Positions 1-8,965 of a DNA stretch of 64,000 nucleotides are shown one piece after another. Position numbers and translations under genes: made by a program. The stretch is from Methanoculleus caldifontis (lineage in GTDB: Archaea > Halobacteriota > Methanomicrobia > Methanomicrobiales > Methanoculleaceae). The DNA is taken from the NCBI RefSeq assembly GCF_032842345.1, contig NZ_WBKO01000003.1, positions 62,001 to 126,000 on the forward strand, in the 5' to 3' direction. Below the pieces are notes generated by a model. That model was not told the DNA's origin. It saw nothing but the letters and a program-made list of their open reading frames with translations, and searched no databases. Position 1 is the stretch's first letter. Each line of letters begins with the position of its first letter.

Positions 1-30
1 GCGGCCGCGAAGAGGAGGGCCGCCATCCGG

Positions 31-828
31 TCAGGCCGCATCCGGCGGTCGCACCCCCCCGGGCAGGACGAAGACGAGCGTCGCCCCCGAAGGCCCCTTC
101 GCGAGTTCGACGAGGTCGCCGTCGCAGAGCTCCCGCTTCGCCCCCCGCCCGACCTCGTTCCCGTTCACGAAGGTCCCGCCCGTGCTGCCGGAGTCCTCGA
201 TGAACCAGGCGCCCTGCCGCCGGGTGAGCCGGGCGTGCGGGCGCGAGACCCGGGTGACCGCCGCGTACTCCTCGCCGAGCACGATCTCCTGCCCGGACCG
301 CGGGGGCGCGTCCGGGTCCGCCCGGCCCAGGGCGACACTCTCCTCCCCGACCGGGAAGACCTTCCCGTCGTCCGCCCCCCCAAGGAGGATGAGGGCCGGG
401 CTCTGGTCGGCGAACTCGCCCGAGAACGTCTCCCGGACACCGGCAAGCTTCTCTGCGAGCACGGCGTCCGTGAGCGTCAGGTTCAGGTTCGCAAACAGTC
501 CGAGACTCCTCGTGATCGCCTCAAGCCCCCCCGGCACGAGCGAGTACTTCCAGACCGGGTGGACTCCCTTCGCCGTCGGCCGCGAGAGGCCCGCCTCCTT
601 CCGGACGACCCCGATGCCCATCAGTTTGTCGAGGTGCTTCTTGGTGTTCTCGTAACTCGTCTCGATCTCGTGGGAGATCTGCCGGACGTCCTTGGGTTTC
701 CGCTCGATCACCTTCAGGATCTTCAGGCGCGTGCTGCTGCTCAGCACGTCCAGGTATTCGGAGAGTTCCTGTAAGTCGTCGGTGCTGGTATCGAGGATCA
801 GTGTCCTTGAGTCGTCGTCGCGGGTCAT
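31..828 (-). CDS. HTH-FHA domain regulator
   Basis: 265-aa cytoplasmic protein. The N-terminal ~100 residues form an ArsR-like winged helix (LSEYLDVLSSSTRLKILKVI, then a recognition-type segment ETSYENTKKHLDKL), so it probably binds DNA. The C-terminal ~110 residues are a forkhead-associated domain with the typical SRPHARL and SGSTGGTFVNG motifs, which bind phosphothreonine peptides. The combination suggests a transcription regulator that reads a Ser/Thr-kinase signal; the target is unknown. ATG start at 828; it is transcribed away from the small genes that follow. Confidence 0.85.
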   Translation of the reverse strand: MTRDDDSRTLILDTSTDDLQELSEYLDVLSSSTRLKILKVIERKPKDVRQISHEIETSYENTKKHLDKLMGIGVVRKEAGLSRPTAKGVHPVWKYSLVPGGLEAITRSLGLFANLNLTLTDAVLAEKLAGVRETFSGEFADQSPALILLGGADDGKVFPVGEESVALGRADPDAPPRSGQEIVLGEEYAAVTRVSRPHARLTRRQGAWFIEDSGSTGGTFVNGNEVGRGAKRELCDGDLVELAKGPSGATLVFVLPGGVRPPDAA

Positions 829-988
829 GGCTCTCCTGCCGGCCTCCTATAGTGGTATGGTTTCGCGAGGCCGCTGATGAAGGTTGTGCACCGGGGCGGG
901 GCGGGCTGCCGCTCCAGCGGGAACCTGCAGAACGGGGGAGTTCCGGCCTGGATCATGTTTATACCGGAGGACCGATCAGGAGGGGGAC

Positions 989-1273
989 ATGCTTGGCGAT
1001 ATCGAGGCGGTGCAGCAGCGGGCCGTGATGGTGGAGATCGAGGAGATGATCCAGTCGACCCCCGACCATGCCGACATCCGGAAGGCGCTCACGGCGCTCG
1101 ACTTCGTGCCGAAACAGGACGACGCCGAAGTCGCAATCTGGGTGCATCCCGTTCTGCGGATCTTCGTCCTGCTCCAGATGAACGTCGGGGGCGGCTACGC
1201 GGGCTACAAGGTCGCGACCTACGAGGACCTTGAACGCCCCGGAAGGGAGTTCGTCGGCTACAACGCCCGGTGA
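989..1273 (+). CDS. small hypothetical protein, first of two tandem paralogues
   Basis: 94 aa, no recognised domain. The ATG at 989 is chosen because a strong ribosome site (AGGAGGGGG, 978-986) sits just upstream; a longer frame from 884 has no such site. It shares the pattern IRKAL-x2-L-x-F-x2-K-x-D, then W-x2-P and FV-x3-M, with the next gene, so the two are diverged tandem duplicates. Soluble and acidic, with no Cys motif and no membrane segment. Function unknown. Confidence 0.7.
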   Translation: MLGDIEAVQQRAVMVEIEEMIQSTPDHADIRKALTALDFVPKQDDAEVAIWVHPVLRIFVLLQMNVGGGYAGYKVATYEDLERPGREFVGYNAR

Positions 1274-1350
1274 CGCCTTCGTCCCCCCTCCCCCACCCGC
1301 CGTCCCTGGCCGGGTCAGGTTTATCCGGGTGTACGCAGTATCCCGTCCGC

Positions 1351-1617
1351 ATGCGAGAACAGATACTGGTTGACCGGGAGCAGCAGGAGGCCATGAGGGG
1401 CAGGGTCCGGGAGGCGATCGCCGGCGGCGAGACTTACGACGAGATCCGCAAGGCGCTCAAAGATCTCGGTTTCCAGGCGAAGGAGGACAACCCCGCCCTC
1501 GGCCTCTGGGAGAACCCCGAGCACGAGCTCTTCGTCATGGTCCACATGGACCCCCAGACCGGCAGGCTGCGGGACTCCGATGTCCGGACGTTCGAGGAGA
1601 CCGAAGGGGACGAGTGA
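1351..1617 (+). CDS. small hypothetical protein, second tandem paralogue
   Basis: 88 aa, unrecognised. Paralogue of the preceding 94-aa gene: both have an N-terminal Glu/Arg-rich helix, then IRKALKDLGFQAKEDN, a W-x-NP turn and FVMVHMD. The start at 1351 fits the paralogue's N-terminus, and a TATA-like GGTTTATCC lies about 33 bp upstream, so the mRNA may have little or no leader. Function unknown; the conserved duplication argues that both are real genes. Confidence 0.65.
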   Translation: MREQILVDREQQEAMRGRVREAIAGGETYDEIRKALKDLGFQAKEDNPALGLWENPEHELFVMVHMDPQTGRLRDSDVRTFEETEGDE

Positions 1618-1626
1618 CCGCCAACT

Positions 1627-2058
1627 TCAGGGATCGGCGACGAGCATGATGTAGCCGCCGATGAGGACGACGACGAAGACGAGGATGGTGACGGGTATCG
1701 CAAGCGTCCGTTCAAGCACGGCAAAGAATTCCACGCCCGTGATCTCCCCGACGAGCACGAAGAGCCGGAAGAGGAACGTGACCAGGAAGACGGCGCCGAA
1801 GGCGTTGAAGACCGGGGCCGGCAGGTTCAGCGGGAAGACGAGGACGCCGAAGAGGTCGCCGAGGAGGAAGAGCGCCGTGATCAGGAAGAGGAGGCCGAGG
1901 CTGGCGTTGAGGAACTCCACGATCCGGATAAAGATCGGCGACTGGACGTAGTCGCCGGAGAGGATGTTCAAGACGGCGAGGAGGATCAGGAAGACGATGA
2001 ATCCGGCTATCCTTGAGATGAGGATGCCGCCGACCGACTCCTTCTTCCGCTCCCGCAC
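1627..2058 (-). CDS. four-helix integral membrane protein
   Basis: 143 aa with about four hydrophobic helices (residues ~14-34, 50-70, 84-105 and 118-140) joined by short loops; no catalytic motif. GTG start at 2058, preceded by GAGGG on its own strand. The ribosome site lies in a perfect small palindrome (CCCTCA-G-TGAGGG, 2065-2077), which could hide it in a hairpin. It converges with the upstream small paralogue. Function unknown. Confidence 0.7.
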   Translation of the reverse strand: MRERKKESVGGILISRIAGFIVFLILLAVLNILSGDYVQSPIFIRIVEFLNASLGLLFLITALFLLGDLFGVLVFPLNLPAPVFNAFGAVFLVTFLFRLFVLVGEITGVEFFAVLERTLAIPVTILVFVVVLIGGYIMLVADP

Positions 2059-2172
2059 CGCGATCCCTCAGTGAGGGAGTGCCTTCCACCCATATGGAGC
2101 TACCGGCGGTGATCTCTCCGGCCTGCTGGATTTATCTGCCGGCGGCGCCAATGCCGGGGGGGTGACAGAGGC

Positions 2173-3903
2173 GTGGCGGAACGGTTGCCGGTGACGAACC
2201 TCGAGGTCGCGGCGGCGTTCTACGAGGTCGCCGACCTCCTCGAGATCAAGGGCGTCCCCTTCAAGCCGCAGGCCTACCGGCGGGCGGCCCTGGCGCTTGA
2301 GGCCCTGCCGGAGGATCTCGCGGACGTCGTCAGGGAGGACCGCCTCGACGAGATCCCCGGCGTGGGGAAGGGCATCGCCGACAGGATCCGGGAGTTCGTC
2401 GGGACCGGAAGCCTCGCGCTCCTCGCCGCTCTCCGCGAGGAACTCCCGGAGGGAGTGCAGCACCTGACCCGGCTCGAGGGGATCGGGCCGAAGAAGGCGA
2501 TCGCGCTCTCCCGCGACCTCGGCATCCGGACCGTCGACGACCTGGAGGCGGCGGCAAAGGCCGGCCGGGTCCGGGACCTGCCCGGCTTCGGGGAGAAGAC
2601 GGAGCAGAAGATCCTCGAGAGCATCCTTCTGTACCGGACGGCAAAGGGGCGCCACCTCCTCGGCCGCATCCTCCCGGTCGCCCGCGAGATCGAGGCGCGG
2701 CTCGCGTCACTCCCCTCCGTCCGGCAGGTCAGTCTCGCCGGCTCGATACGCCGGCGGAAGGAGACGATCGGGGACGTCGATATCCTCGCGGCCTCGTCAC
2801 GCCCCGAGGAGGTGATGGAGGCCTTCGCCACCCTCCCCGGGGTCGAGCGGGTCCTCGTCCGGGGGCCGACGAAGACCTCGGTGGTCCTCGCGACCGGCAT
2901 CCAGGTCGACCTCCGGGTGGTGGAGGGCGGGCATTTCGGGGCGGCGCTCCAGTACTTCACCGGCTCGAAGGAGCACAACATCGCGATGCGAAAACTCGCG
3001 ATCGCGCGGAACTGGCGGTTGAACGAGTATGGGCTCGTCGACCTTGCGACCGGGGAGACGGTCGCGGGAGAGGACGAGGCCGGGATCTACCGTGCGTTCG
3101 ATCTCGCCTGGATCGAGCCCGAACTCCGGGAGGACCGGGGCGAGCTCGAGGCCGCCCGGACCGGGACACTGCCCGACCTCGTCGGCTACGGCGCCGTCCG
3201 GGGCGACCTCCACGTCCACACCCGCTGGAGCGAGGGCGCCCACTCCGTGGCCGAGATGGCGGAGGCGGCGCGGGCTCTCGGCTACGAGTACATCGCCATC
3301 TGCGACCATGCCGAAGCCCTCCATATCGCCCGCGGCCTCTCTCCCGAACGCCTGGCCGACCAGGCCCGCGAGATCGAGCGGGTCAACCGGGAGAACGGCG
3401 GTGAATTTACTGTCCTCACCGGGACGGAGTGCAACATCGATCTCGATGGGAACCTCGACTTCCCCGACAGCCTTCTCGCCGACCTCGACGTCGTCGTCGC
3501 GAGCGTCCACTCCGGGTTCAACCAGACCGAGCGGGAGATGACCGAACGGGTCGTCGCGGCGATGGGAAACGAGCACGTGGACATCATCGGCCACCCGACG
3601 GGCCGGATCCTCCTCTCCCGCGAGCCCTACCGGATCGATCTCTCCGCGGTCTCTGAGGCCGCGGCGACGCTCGGCGTCCTGCTGGAGATCAACGCCTACC
3701 CCGGCAGGCTGGATCTCTCCGACGTCAACGTCCGCTCGGCCCGCGGGCACGGCGTCTCCTTCTCGCTCGGCTCCGACGCCCACAACAAGGAGAGCCTCCG
3801 GCAGATGGAGTTCGGGGTCGCGGTCGCCCGGCGGGGCTGGCTCACGCCGGAAGCGATCGCGAACACCCGGCCGCTTCAGGAACTCCGGGGGTTCCTGCGG
3901 TAG
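2173..3903 (+). CDS. polX: family X DNA polymerase with PHP domain (PolX)
   Basis: 576 aa, the usual length for bacterial/archaeal PolX. HhH motifs lie at ~60-75 (IPGVGKGIADRI) and ~100-150; the polymerase nucleotidyltransferase site is GSIRRRKETIGDVDIL (D201, D203) with a third acid at D246 (QVDLRV). The PHP phosphoesterase domain begins at DLHVHT (345-350) and carries further metal-ligand motifs (CDHAE, GHPTGR, GSDAH). Known role of the family: gap filling in base-excision repair, with 3'-5' exonuclease/phosphatase activity from the PHP domain. GTG start at 2173. Monocistronic in this context. Confidence 0.95.
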   Translation: MAERLPVTNLEVAAAFYEVADLLEIKGVPFKPQAYRRAALALEALPEDLADVVREDRLDEIPGVGKGIADRIREFVGTGSLALLAALREELPEGVQHLTRLEGIGPKKAIALSRDLGIRTVDDLEAAAKAGRVRDLPGFGEKTEQKILESILLYRTAKGRHLLGRILPVAREIEARLASLPSVRQVSLAGSIRRRKETIGDVDILAASSRPEEVMEAFATLPGVERVLVRGPTKTSVVLATGIQVDLRVVEGGHFGAALQYFTGSKEHNIAMRKLAIARNWRLNEYGLVDLATGETVAGEDEAGIYRAFDLAWIEPELREDRGELEAARTGTLPDLVGYGAVRGDLHVHTRWSEGAHSVAEMAEAARALGYEYIAICDHAEALHIARGLSPERLADQAREIERVNRENGGEFTVLTGTECNIDLDGNLDFPDSLLADLDVVVASVHSGFNQTEREMTERVVAAMGNEHVDIIGHPTGRILLSREPYRIDLSAVSEAAATLGVLLEINAYPGRLDLSDVNVRSARGHGVSFSLGSDAHNKESLRQMEFGVAVARRGWLTPEAIANTRPLQELRGFLR

Positions 3904-3932
3904 CGGTTCTCACACCCTGCCGGTTCCTGGAA

Positions 3933-4089
3933 CTCACGCGAAGCCGCGAAGTGCGAGCGTAGCGAGCTTGAGCACCGTCAGGTGCGAAGTGCGATGTTCC
4001 GTTAGGAACGGAGCTCGAGCACCATCAGGTGCGAGGAACGCGAAAGGGGCTGCCGGTCATTTCTTCGCGGCTTCGCGCCTTCGCGTGAG
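3933..4089. repeat. composite palindromic repeat element (MITE-like)
   Basis: Non-coding interval after polX. It opens with the 19-mer CTCACGCGAAGCCGCGAAG (3933-3951) and closes with its near inverse complement (4063-4089, with an extra CCTTCGCG). Between these ends lie two tandem units beginning TGCGA and ending GGTGCGA(A)G: 3952-3989 (38 bp) and 3990-4035 (46 bp). Each contains small hairpins such as GCACC-GTCA-GGTGC and GTTCC-GTTA-GGAAC. The same 19-mer recurs twice near 59.95 kb, and the internal units recur inside two hic loci. No ORF is credible here. Confidence 0.8.
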
Positions 4090-4128
4090 ATCCTGGGTCC
4101 GAGAACAGCCCCCGGAACCGAAAAAAAG

Positions 4129-4587
4129 TTAACTGGTGGTCTCCGCCCTCACCGGGGCGCCGACGATGTCCACGAGCCGGATCTCGAACGTCAGCGGCTG
4201 GCCGGCGAGGGGATGGTTCGCGTCGAGCGTCACGGTCGACTCCGAGACATCGCTGACGGTCACGACGGCCGCCCTCCCGTCCGGCTGCTGCACCTGGAGG
4301 TGCTGGCCCGGTTCGGGCTCGATCTCTTCGGGGAACTGCCCCCGGTCGACCGTCAGCATCATATCGTCCCGCCGCTCGCCGTAGGCCTCCTCGGGCCGGA
4401 TGGTCGTGCTCTTCGTCTCCCCCGGCTCCATCCCGACGACGGCCTGCTCGAACCCGGGGATGATCTGCCCGCTCCCGATGGTGAACTCAAGGGGAGAACT
4501 CTCATCGGAGGAGTCGAAGACCGTGCCGTCTTCCAGTTTCCCGGTATACTGCACCCTGACGGTATCGCCTTCTTTTGCCTGTACCAT
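4129..4587 (-). CDS. FKBP-type peptidyl-prolyl cis-trans isomerase (SlyD-like)
   Basis: 152 aa. The FKBP core is clear at the N-terminus (DTVRVQYTGKLEDGTVFDSS; IPGFEQAVVGMEPGE), split by an insert-in-flap domain (~70-125) as in SlyD and archaeal short FKBPs; the C-terminal NHPLAGQPLTFEIRLVDI closes the core. It catalyses proline isomerisation and acts as a folding chaperone in the cytoplasm. There is no signal peptide and no His-rich tail, so the nickel role of bacterial SlyD is not supported. ATG at 4587. Confidence 0.92.
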   Translation of the reverse strand: MVQAKEGDTVRVQYTGKLEDGTVFDSSDESSPLEFTIGSGQIIPGFEQAVVGMEPGETKSTTIRPEEAYGERRDDMMLTVDRGQFPEEIEPEPGQHLQVQQPDGRAAVVTVSDVSESTVTLDANHPLAGQPLTFEIRLVDIVGAPVRAETTS

Positions 4588-4642
4588 GCTGCTTCACCGG
4601 CGGGGTGGTGATCGCCGGTTCCTATTTATGAGTGCCGGTCCC

Positions 4643-5254
4643 TCACCTGCCGCCCCGGCGGACGGCGTGGAGGACCCCCATCACGCCCCGCACATCGTAG
4701 CCGGGCGTCCGTTCGATCGTGAAGTCATAGTGTTTCCCGATGTAATCGAGAAGCCTGCGGTTCACCGCCCCCCCGATCGGAGGCATGTGGAGCTCCATCT
4801 CGATCCGCCGCACGGAATCGAGGTCCTGCGGCCGGATCGTCCACTCGGCGCCCTCGCAGTCGCATTTCAGGAAGTCGCACCCCCCGGCCGCATCGGCGAA
4901 CGCACCGAGGCTCCGGGTCGTCACGGTGACGGTCCCCCCGCCCCAGGCGATCCGCTGCCTCCCCCCATCGCCGAGCGCCCCGGCGACCACCGTGACGCCG
5001 GCGCCGTTCGCCCTGACGTTCTCGCGGAGGACCTCCGCGAGGACGGGTTCGACCGCCAGGACCCGGCCGGCTCGCCGGGCGGCCCTGATGCAGAAGGCTC
5101 CCACGTTCGCCCCGATATCGATGACGATATCGTCCGGCCGGATGTCGTCGAAGTGGTACTCGCCGACGACGTAGACGGCGTCGGCGCCCGGCGGCATCCT
5201 CCTGAAGGTCACGCCGTCGGCGGTGGTGACCGTATGCGGGGCATCTGGATCCAT
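4643..5254 (-). CDS. FkbM family SAM-dependent methyltransferase
   Basis: 203 aa. The SAM-binding motif I is VIDIGANVGAFCI (~44-56), followed by the acidic motif VLAVEPV (~66-72), and CDFLKCDCEGAEW (~135) is the characteristic FkbM post-III motif. Family members O-methylate sugars or small molecules; the substrate cannot be read here. ATG at 5254, transcribed divergently from the trehalose synthase. Confidence 0.85.
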   Translation of the reverse strand: MDPDAPHTVTTADGVTFRRMPPGADAVYVVGEYHFDDIRPDDIVIDIGANVGAFCIRAARRAGRVLAVEPVLAEVLRENVRANGAGVTVVAGALGDGGRQRIAWGGGTVTVTTRSLGAFADAAGGCDFLKCDCEGAEWTIRPQDLDSVRRIEMELHMPPIGGAVNRRLLDYIGKHYDFTIERTPGYDVRGVMGVLHAVRRGGR

Positions 5255-5574
5255 TGCGCTCTCTAGCGTTTGGGTCCCGGCATATATGGGCGTTCCTCCC
5301 GGCGTTGCGGGCCGCGCTCCACCGCAACGGGGGCCCCGCGCTCTCCCGTCCGGAGCCGCCCGGGAGGGTCCGATTCATGCCCCTTTATTAACCTTTTTTG
5401 TAATTCCCCTCGTCGACGAGAGCGGCGTGTGCTCCTTTTAGACCTCAATGTGTCGCGTTATTAGAAATCTGGCTTATTAAAATTAATATAATAATAACGA
5501 TATTTTTATAATGCCGGCATGCCGATGCTGTATCGTAGTACGTCTCTACATAATCTATTGAGGGGAGATCTGCG
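5255..5574 (+). promoter_or_regulatory. AT-rich promoter region of the trehalose synthase gene
   Basis: 320 bp without a gene. The 5380-5515 part is strikingly AT-rich for this genome (runs such as TTATTAAAATTAATATAATA). A TATA-like ATTTTTATAAT lies at about 5501-5511, giving a leader of roughly 40 nt and a GGGGAG ribosome site just before the ATG at 5575. The half nearest the FkbM gene is GC-rich and shows nothing recognisable. Confidence 0.5.
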
Positions 5575-6825
5575 ATGGCCTACATGAACGGAATAACCTG
5601 CATCTGCGACAACGGCCGGACACTCGAGGACCACCGGCCCATCGTCGGCGACGACGTCATCTCCGGAATCTACCGCAAAGCGGTGGCGCTCCAGGGGAAG
5701 AGAGTCCTCCATGTGAACTCGACCTACCAGAGCGGCGGCGTTGCGGAGATGATCCTCTCGCTGGTTCCGCTCATGAACGACGTCGGGGTCAAGACCCAGT
5801 GGAATATCCTGACCGGCGAGGGCGACTTCTTCACGATCACGAAGAACTTCCACAACGCGCTCCAGGGACAGCCGATAGCCTTCTCTGACATGGAGAGGGG
5901 CCTCTACCTCCAGACGAACGAGTGCTTCTCCGGGCAGATGGCGATCGACCACGATCTCGTGGTCGTCCACGACCCGCAGCCCCTGCCGCTGATCCGGTTC
6001 TACCAGAAGACCCAGCCCTGGGTCTGGCGCTGCCACGTCGACCTCTCGAACCCCGACCCCGCGCTCTGGGAGTTCCTCAAGGGCTTCGTCCTTGACTACG
6101 ACCGGATGGTCATCTCCCACGACCAGTACCGGCGGTGCGGGATGCCGATGGAGCAGCGGATAATCCGGCCGGCGATCGACCCGCTCTCGGAGAAGAACCG
6201 CGACCTCTCCGAGGCCGAGATACAGGACCTGCTCACACAGTACAACGTGCCGATCGACAAGCCCCTGATCACCCAGATCTCGCGCTTCGACAAGTGGAAG
6301 GACCCCGAAGGCGTCGTCGACGTCTTCATCGAGGTCAAAAAGCATGTCGACTGCAGGCTGATCCTCTGCGGGAGCATGGCCCCCGACGACCCCGAAGGCT
6401 GGGAGATCTACCGGCGGGTCGAGGAGAAGGCGCGGCCCTACATCGAGACCGGCGACGTCATCCTGATCACCGCCGAAGACCACCTGCTGGTCAACGCCCT
6501 GCAGCGGGTCTCCTGCGTCATCCTCCAGAAGTCGCTCAGGGAGGGCTTCGGCCTGACCGTCACCGAGGGGCTCTGGAAGGGCCGGCCGGTCATCGCCTCG
6601 CGTGTCGGCGGGATCCCGCTCCAGATCGAGGACGGCGAGACCGGGTTCCTCCTCGACCCGACCGACACGGACGGGTTTGCCTGGAGGATCCGGCAGGTCC
6701 TCGAGAACCCCGAACTCGGCGAGAGGCTCGGCCGGGCCGGCAAGGAGCACGTCAGGAAGCACTTCCTGATCACCCGGCTCCTCACCGACTACCTGGAGAT
6801 GCTCCACGCCGAACTGAACACCTGA
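5575..6825 (+). CDS. treT: trehalose glycosyltransferring synthase (TreT), GT4 family
   Basis: 416 aa, family length. It has a two-Rossmann GT-B fold: the N-terminal lobe carries VLHVNSTYQSGGVAEMI and HDPQPLPL; the C-terminal lobe carries ITQISRFDKWKDPEGV and the donor-site E-x7-E segment SLREGFGLTVTEGLWKGRPV. TreT joins NDP-glucose and glucose to make trehalose, used by archaea as a compatible solute. It stands alone behind an AT-rich promoter, so independent (perhaps osmotic) control is plausible. A generic GT4 role is the alternative, but N-terminal resemblance to TreT is strong. Confidence 0.85.
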   Translation: MAYMNGITCICDNGRTLEDHRPIVGDDVISGIYRKAVALQGKRVLHVNSTYQSGGVAEMILSLVPLMNDVGVKTQWNILTGEGDFFTITKNFHNALQGQPIAFSDMERGLYLQTNECFSGQMAIDHDLVVVHDPQPLPLIRFYQKTQPWVWRCHVDLSNPDPALWEFLKGFVLDYDRMVISHDQYRRCGMPMEQRIIRPAIDPLSEKNRDLSEAEIQDLLTQYNVPIDKPLITQISRFDKWKDPEGVVDVFIEVKKHVDCRLILCGSMAPDDPEGWEIYRRVEEKARPYIETGDVILITAEDHLLVNALQRVSCVILQKSLREGFGLTVTEGLWKGRPVIASRVGGIPLQIEDGETGFLLDPTDTDGFAWRIRQVLENPELGERLGRAGKEHVRKHFLITRLLTDYLEMLHAELNT

Positions 6826-7257
6826 AAGAAAAGATATTCCTCAACTATTATCGGAGGGCGGGCCGTGCGGGATATTCACGGCCGCCCTCTTCTCCGGGTG
6901 CCCGGCAGAATCGCGCCCGACTCCGGGCACCCGTCTCTGGTGAAGGGCAGAGGTCCGCATGGCCGACCGGACCCGGCGCACCTGTTTATCGTCCTGTATT
7001 GTGGGTCAAGGGCAGGTCGTATGGATGGTTTTCGATGGCGATGAGACTTCGGAAAATTCAGAGGCTTCACCGGACCCGTTGACGCAACCACCCCCCTTCG
7101 TTGGGGAGAGGATCGCCATCAAGATATATATCTCTTTCTTCCTGCCGGGGCAGGTGCCGACGCCCCGGAACACCCCGCAGCTCGTGCGGGCCGGCGTGGC
7201 GTTCCCCCGGCGACCCGCGGCAGAAATGGGCGGAGATTCCGGAAAACCGCTCCGCCG
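6826..7257. other. intergenic region, no gene recognised
   Basis: 432 bp between the stop of treT and the stop of the convergent DEAD-box gene. It contains an AT-rich AAGATATATATC (7118-7129) and a short hairpin CCTGCC-GG-GGCAGG next to it. Open frames here show no family resemblance and no ribosome site. Termination signals for the two converging genes are the likeliest content. Confidence 0.4.
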
Positions 7258-8874
7258 TTACCGTCCTTCGGGAGACCTGCCGCTCTCCGGCGACCCGGCG
7301 ACCCGGATCGGGTCGAGCAGCCTGACTCCCGCGATCGTCTTTCCTTCCATCCGCTCGATGATCACCTCGACGGTGTCGGGGGGCACCTCGACGGTGGAAT
7401 ACCTGTCGTAGATGTTGATCGCGCCGATCGTCCGCCCGGGAATCCCGGTCTCGCCGGCAAGCGCCCCGACGATGTCCTTGGGCCGGATCCGGTGCTCCCG
7501 GCCGAGGGGGATCTCGAGGATCGCGAGGCCTCTCGTCCCGCCGATATCCTGGACCGGGCCGGATCCCCGGTCGCTGGGGGCGTTCGCGCCGAGGTGCATC
7601 TTCAGGAGAGCGGCCGCAACCTCAAGCGAGGTGTAGTCCTCGGCGATGATCTGCTCGACCAGGTTCACGTAGCGTTCGAGGCCGCCTTCCTCGACGACCT
7701 GCCCCACGCGGTCGATCATCCGCCGGGTCCGGCTCTCCTCGACGTCGCCCTGTGTCGGGAGCGGGATCCGGCCGATCCGGATCTTGGTGTAGTCCTGGAT
7801 CGTCCGGAGCTTGAAGTACTCCTTGGGGCCGACGAACGTGACGGCACGCCCGGTCCGCCCGGCCCGCGCCGTCCGGCCGATCCGGTGGATGTAGTACTCG
7901 ATGTCCTGCGGGACGTCGTAGTTGATGACCAGGTCGACGTCCTCGACGTCGATCCCGCGAGCCGCGACGTCCGTTGCGACCAGGATGTCGATCGATCCTG
8001 CCCGGAACTTCGCCATCACCCGGTCGCGGAGGGTCTGCTTCATGTCCCCGTGGAGGCCTTCGGCGAAGTAGCCGCGGGCCTGGAGATGGGTGGTCAGCTC
8101 GTCGACGCCCTGCTTGGTGTTCGAGAAGACCAGGGTCAGTTCGGGGTCGTACATGTCGAGGAGCCGGGAGAGGACCTCGATCTTTTCGCGGTTGCGCACC
8201 TCAAGGTAGAGCTGCTCGATCTGCGGGACGGTCACCTCGCGGCGGGCGACGGATATGAACTCGGGATTCTTCTGGAACCGCTTTGTGATCTCGAGGATCG
8301 GCTTGGGGAGCGTCGCCGAGAAGAGGACCGTCTGCCGGTCGTTCGGGGTCTCTTCGAGGATCTTCTCGATGTCCTCCCGGAATCCCATATCGAGCATCTG
8401 GTCCGCTTCGTCGAGGACGACGAGGCCCACGCGGGCAAACGAGAGCGTGCCCCGGTCGAGGTGGTCGAGGACCCGCCCGGGCGTCCCGACGACGACCTGG
8501 ACCCCGCGCTCGAGACCCTTGAACTGCCGCTCGATCGGCTGGCCGCCGTAGATCGGGAGGATGTTGATGCCCTTGTGGTACTTCGCCAGGCGGGCGAACT
8601 CCTCGGCGGTCTGGATGGCGAGCTCGCGGGTGGGGGAGAGGACGATGACCTGCGTCGCCCGGTTGTCGGGGTCGACCCGCTCGATCGCGGGGACGGCGAA
8701 CGCCGCCGTCTTGCCGGTCCCTGTCTGGGCCTGGCCGGTCACGTCGCGGCCCTCGAGTATCACGGGTATCGTGCTGGTCTGGATCGGCGTCGGTTCCTCA
8801 AAGCCCATATCTTCTATTGCCCGGAGTGTCTTTTGCGAGATATTGAAGTTCTGGAAGGTGGTACTGTTCTCCAT
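7258..8874 (-). CDS. DEAD-box ATP-dependent RNA helicase
   Basis: 538 aa. Q motif near FEEPTPIQ (~25-32), Walker A AQTGTGKT (~49-56), DEAD box in VVLDEADQMLDMGF, SAT motif, and HRIGRTARAGRTG in the second RecA domain. The C-terminal ~75 residues (LAILEIPLGREHRIRPKDIV onward) match the DbpA/CsdA-type RNA-binding domain. Such proteins unwind RNA duplexes in ribosome assembly, mRNA decay and cold adaptation. ATG at 8874. The gene is monocistronic and shares a short divergent spacer with the next gene. Confidence 0.93.
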   Translation of the reverse strand: MENSTTFQNFNISQKTLRAIEDMGFEEPTPIQTSTIPVILEGRDVTGQAQTGTGKTAAFAVPAIERVDPDNRATQVIVLSPTRELAIQTAEEFARLAKYHKGINILPIYGGQPIERQFKGLERGVQVVVGTPGRVLDHLDRGTLSFARVGLVVLDEADQMLDMGFREDIEKILEETPNDRQTVLFSATLPKPILEITKRFQKNPEFISVARREVTVPQIEQLYLEVRNREKIEVLSRLLDMYDPELTLVFSNTKQGVDELTTHLQARGYFAEGLHGDMKQTLRDRVMAKFRAGSIDILVATDVAARGIDVEDVDLVINYDVPQDIEYYIHRIGRTARAGRTGRAVTFVGPKEYFKLRTIQDYTKIRIGRIPLPTQGDVEESRTRRMIDRVGQVVEEGGLERYVNLVEQIIAEDYTSLEVAAALLKMHLGANAPSDRGSGPVQDIGGTRGLAILEIPLGREHRIRPKDIVGALAGETGIPGRTIGAINIYDRYSTVEVPPDTVEVIIERMEGKTIAGVRLLDPIRVAGSPESGRSPEGR

Positions 8875-8965
8875 TCATTCATCTCTTGGTGCTGATACGT
8901 CTTTATATGTCGCATGGAGGTGCGGCCGGAGAACGTATATCCGCCCGGCGGGCGAACCTGAAGGG

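Noticed and set aside
3952-4035. CRISPR array suspected from short repeats with similar spacing
   Set aside because: Units abut without unique spacers and carry internal hairpins; no cas genes in the window. No CRISPR array seen anywhere.
5506-6807. 433-aa open frame on the minus strand
   Set aside because: Complement of the trehalose synthase gene; composition biased, no motifs.
6959-7411. 150-aa plus-strand frame between treT and the helicase
   Set aside because: No ribosome site, overlaps the helicase 3' end, composition not protein-like.
7492-8895. 467-aa open frame on the plus strand
   Set aside because: Exact antisense of the DEAD-box helicase gene; Asp/Leu/Val-rich translation typical of the complement of a high-GC gene, no domain.
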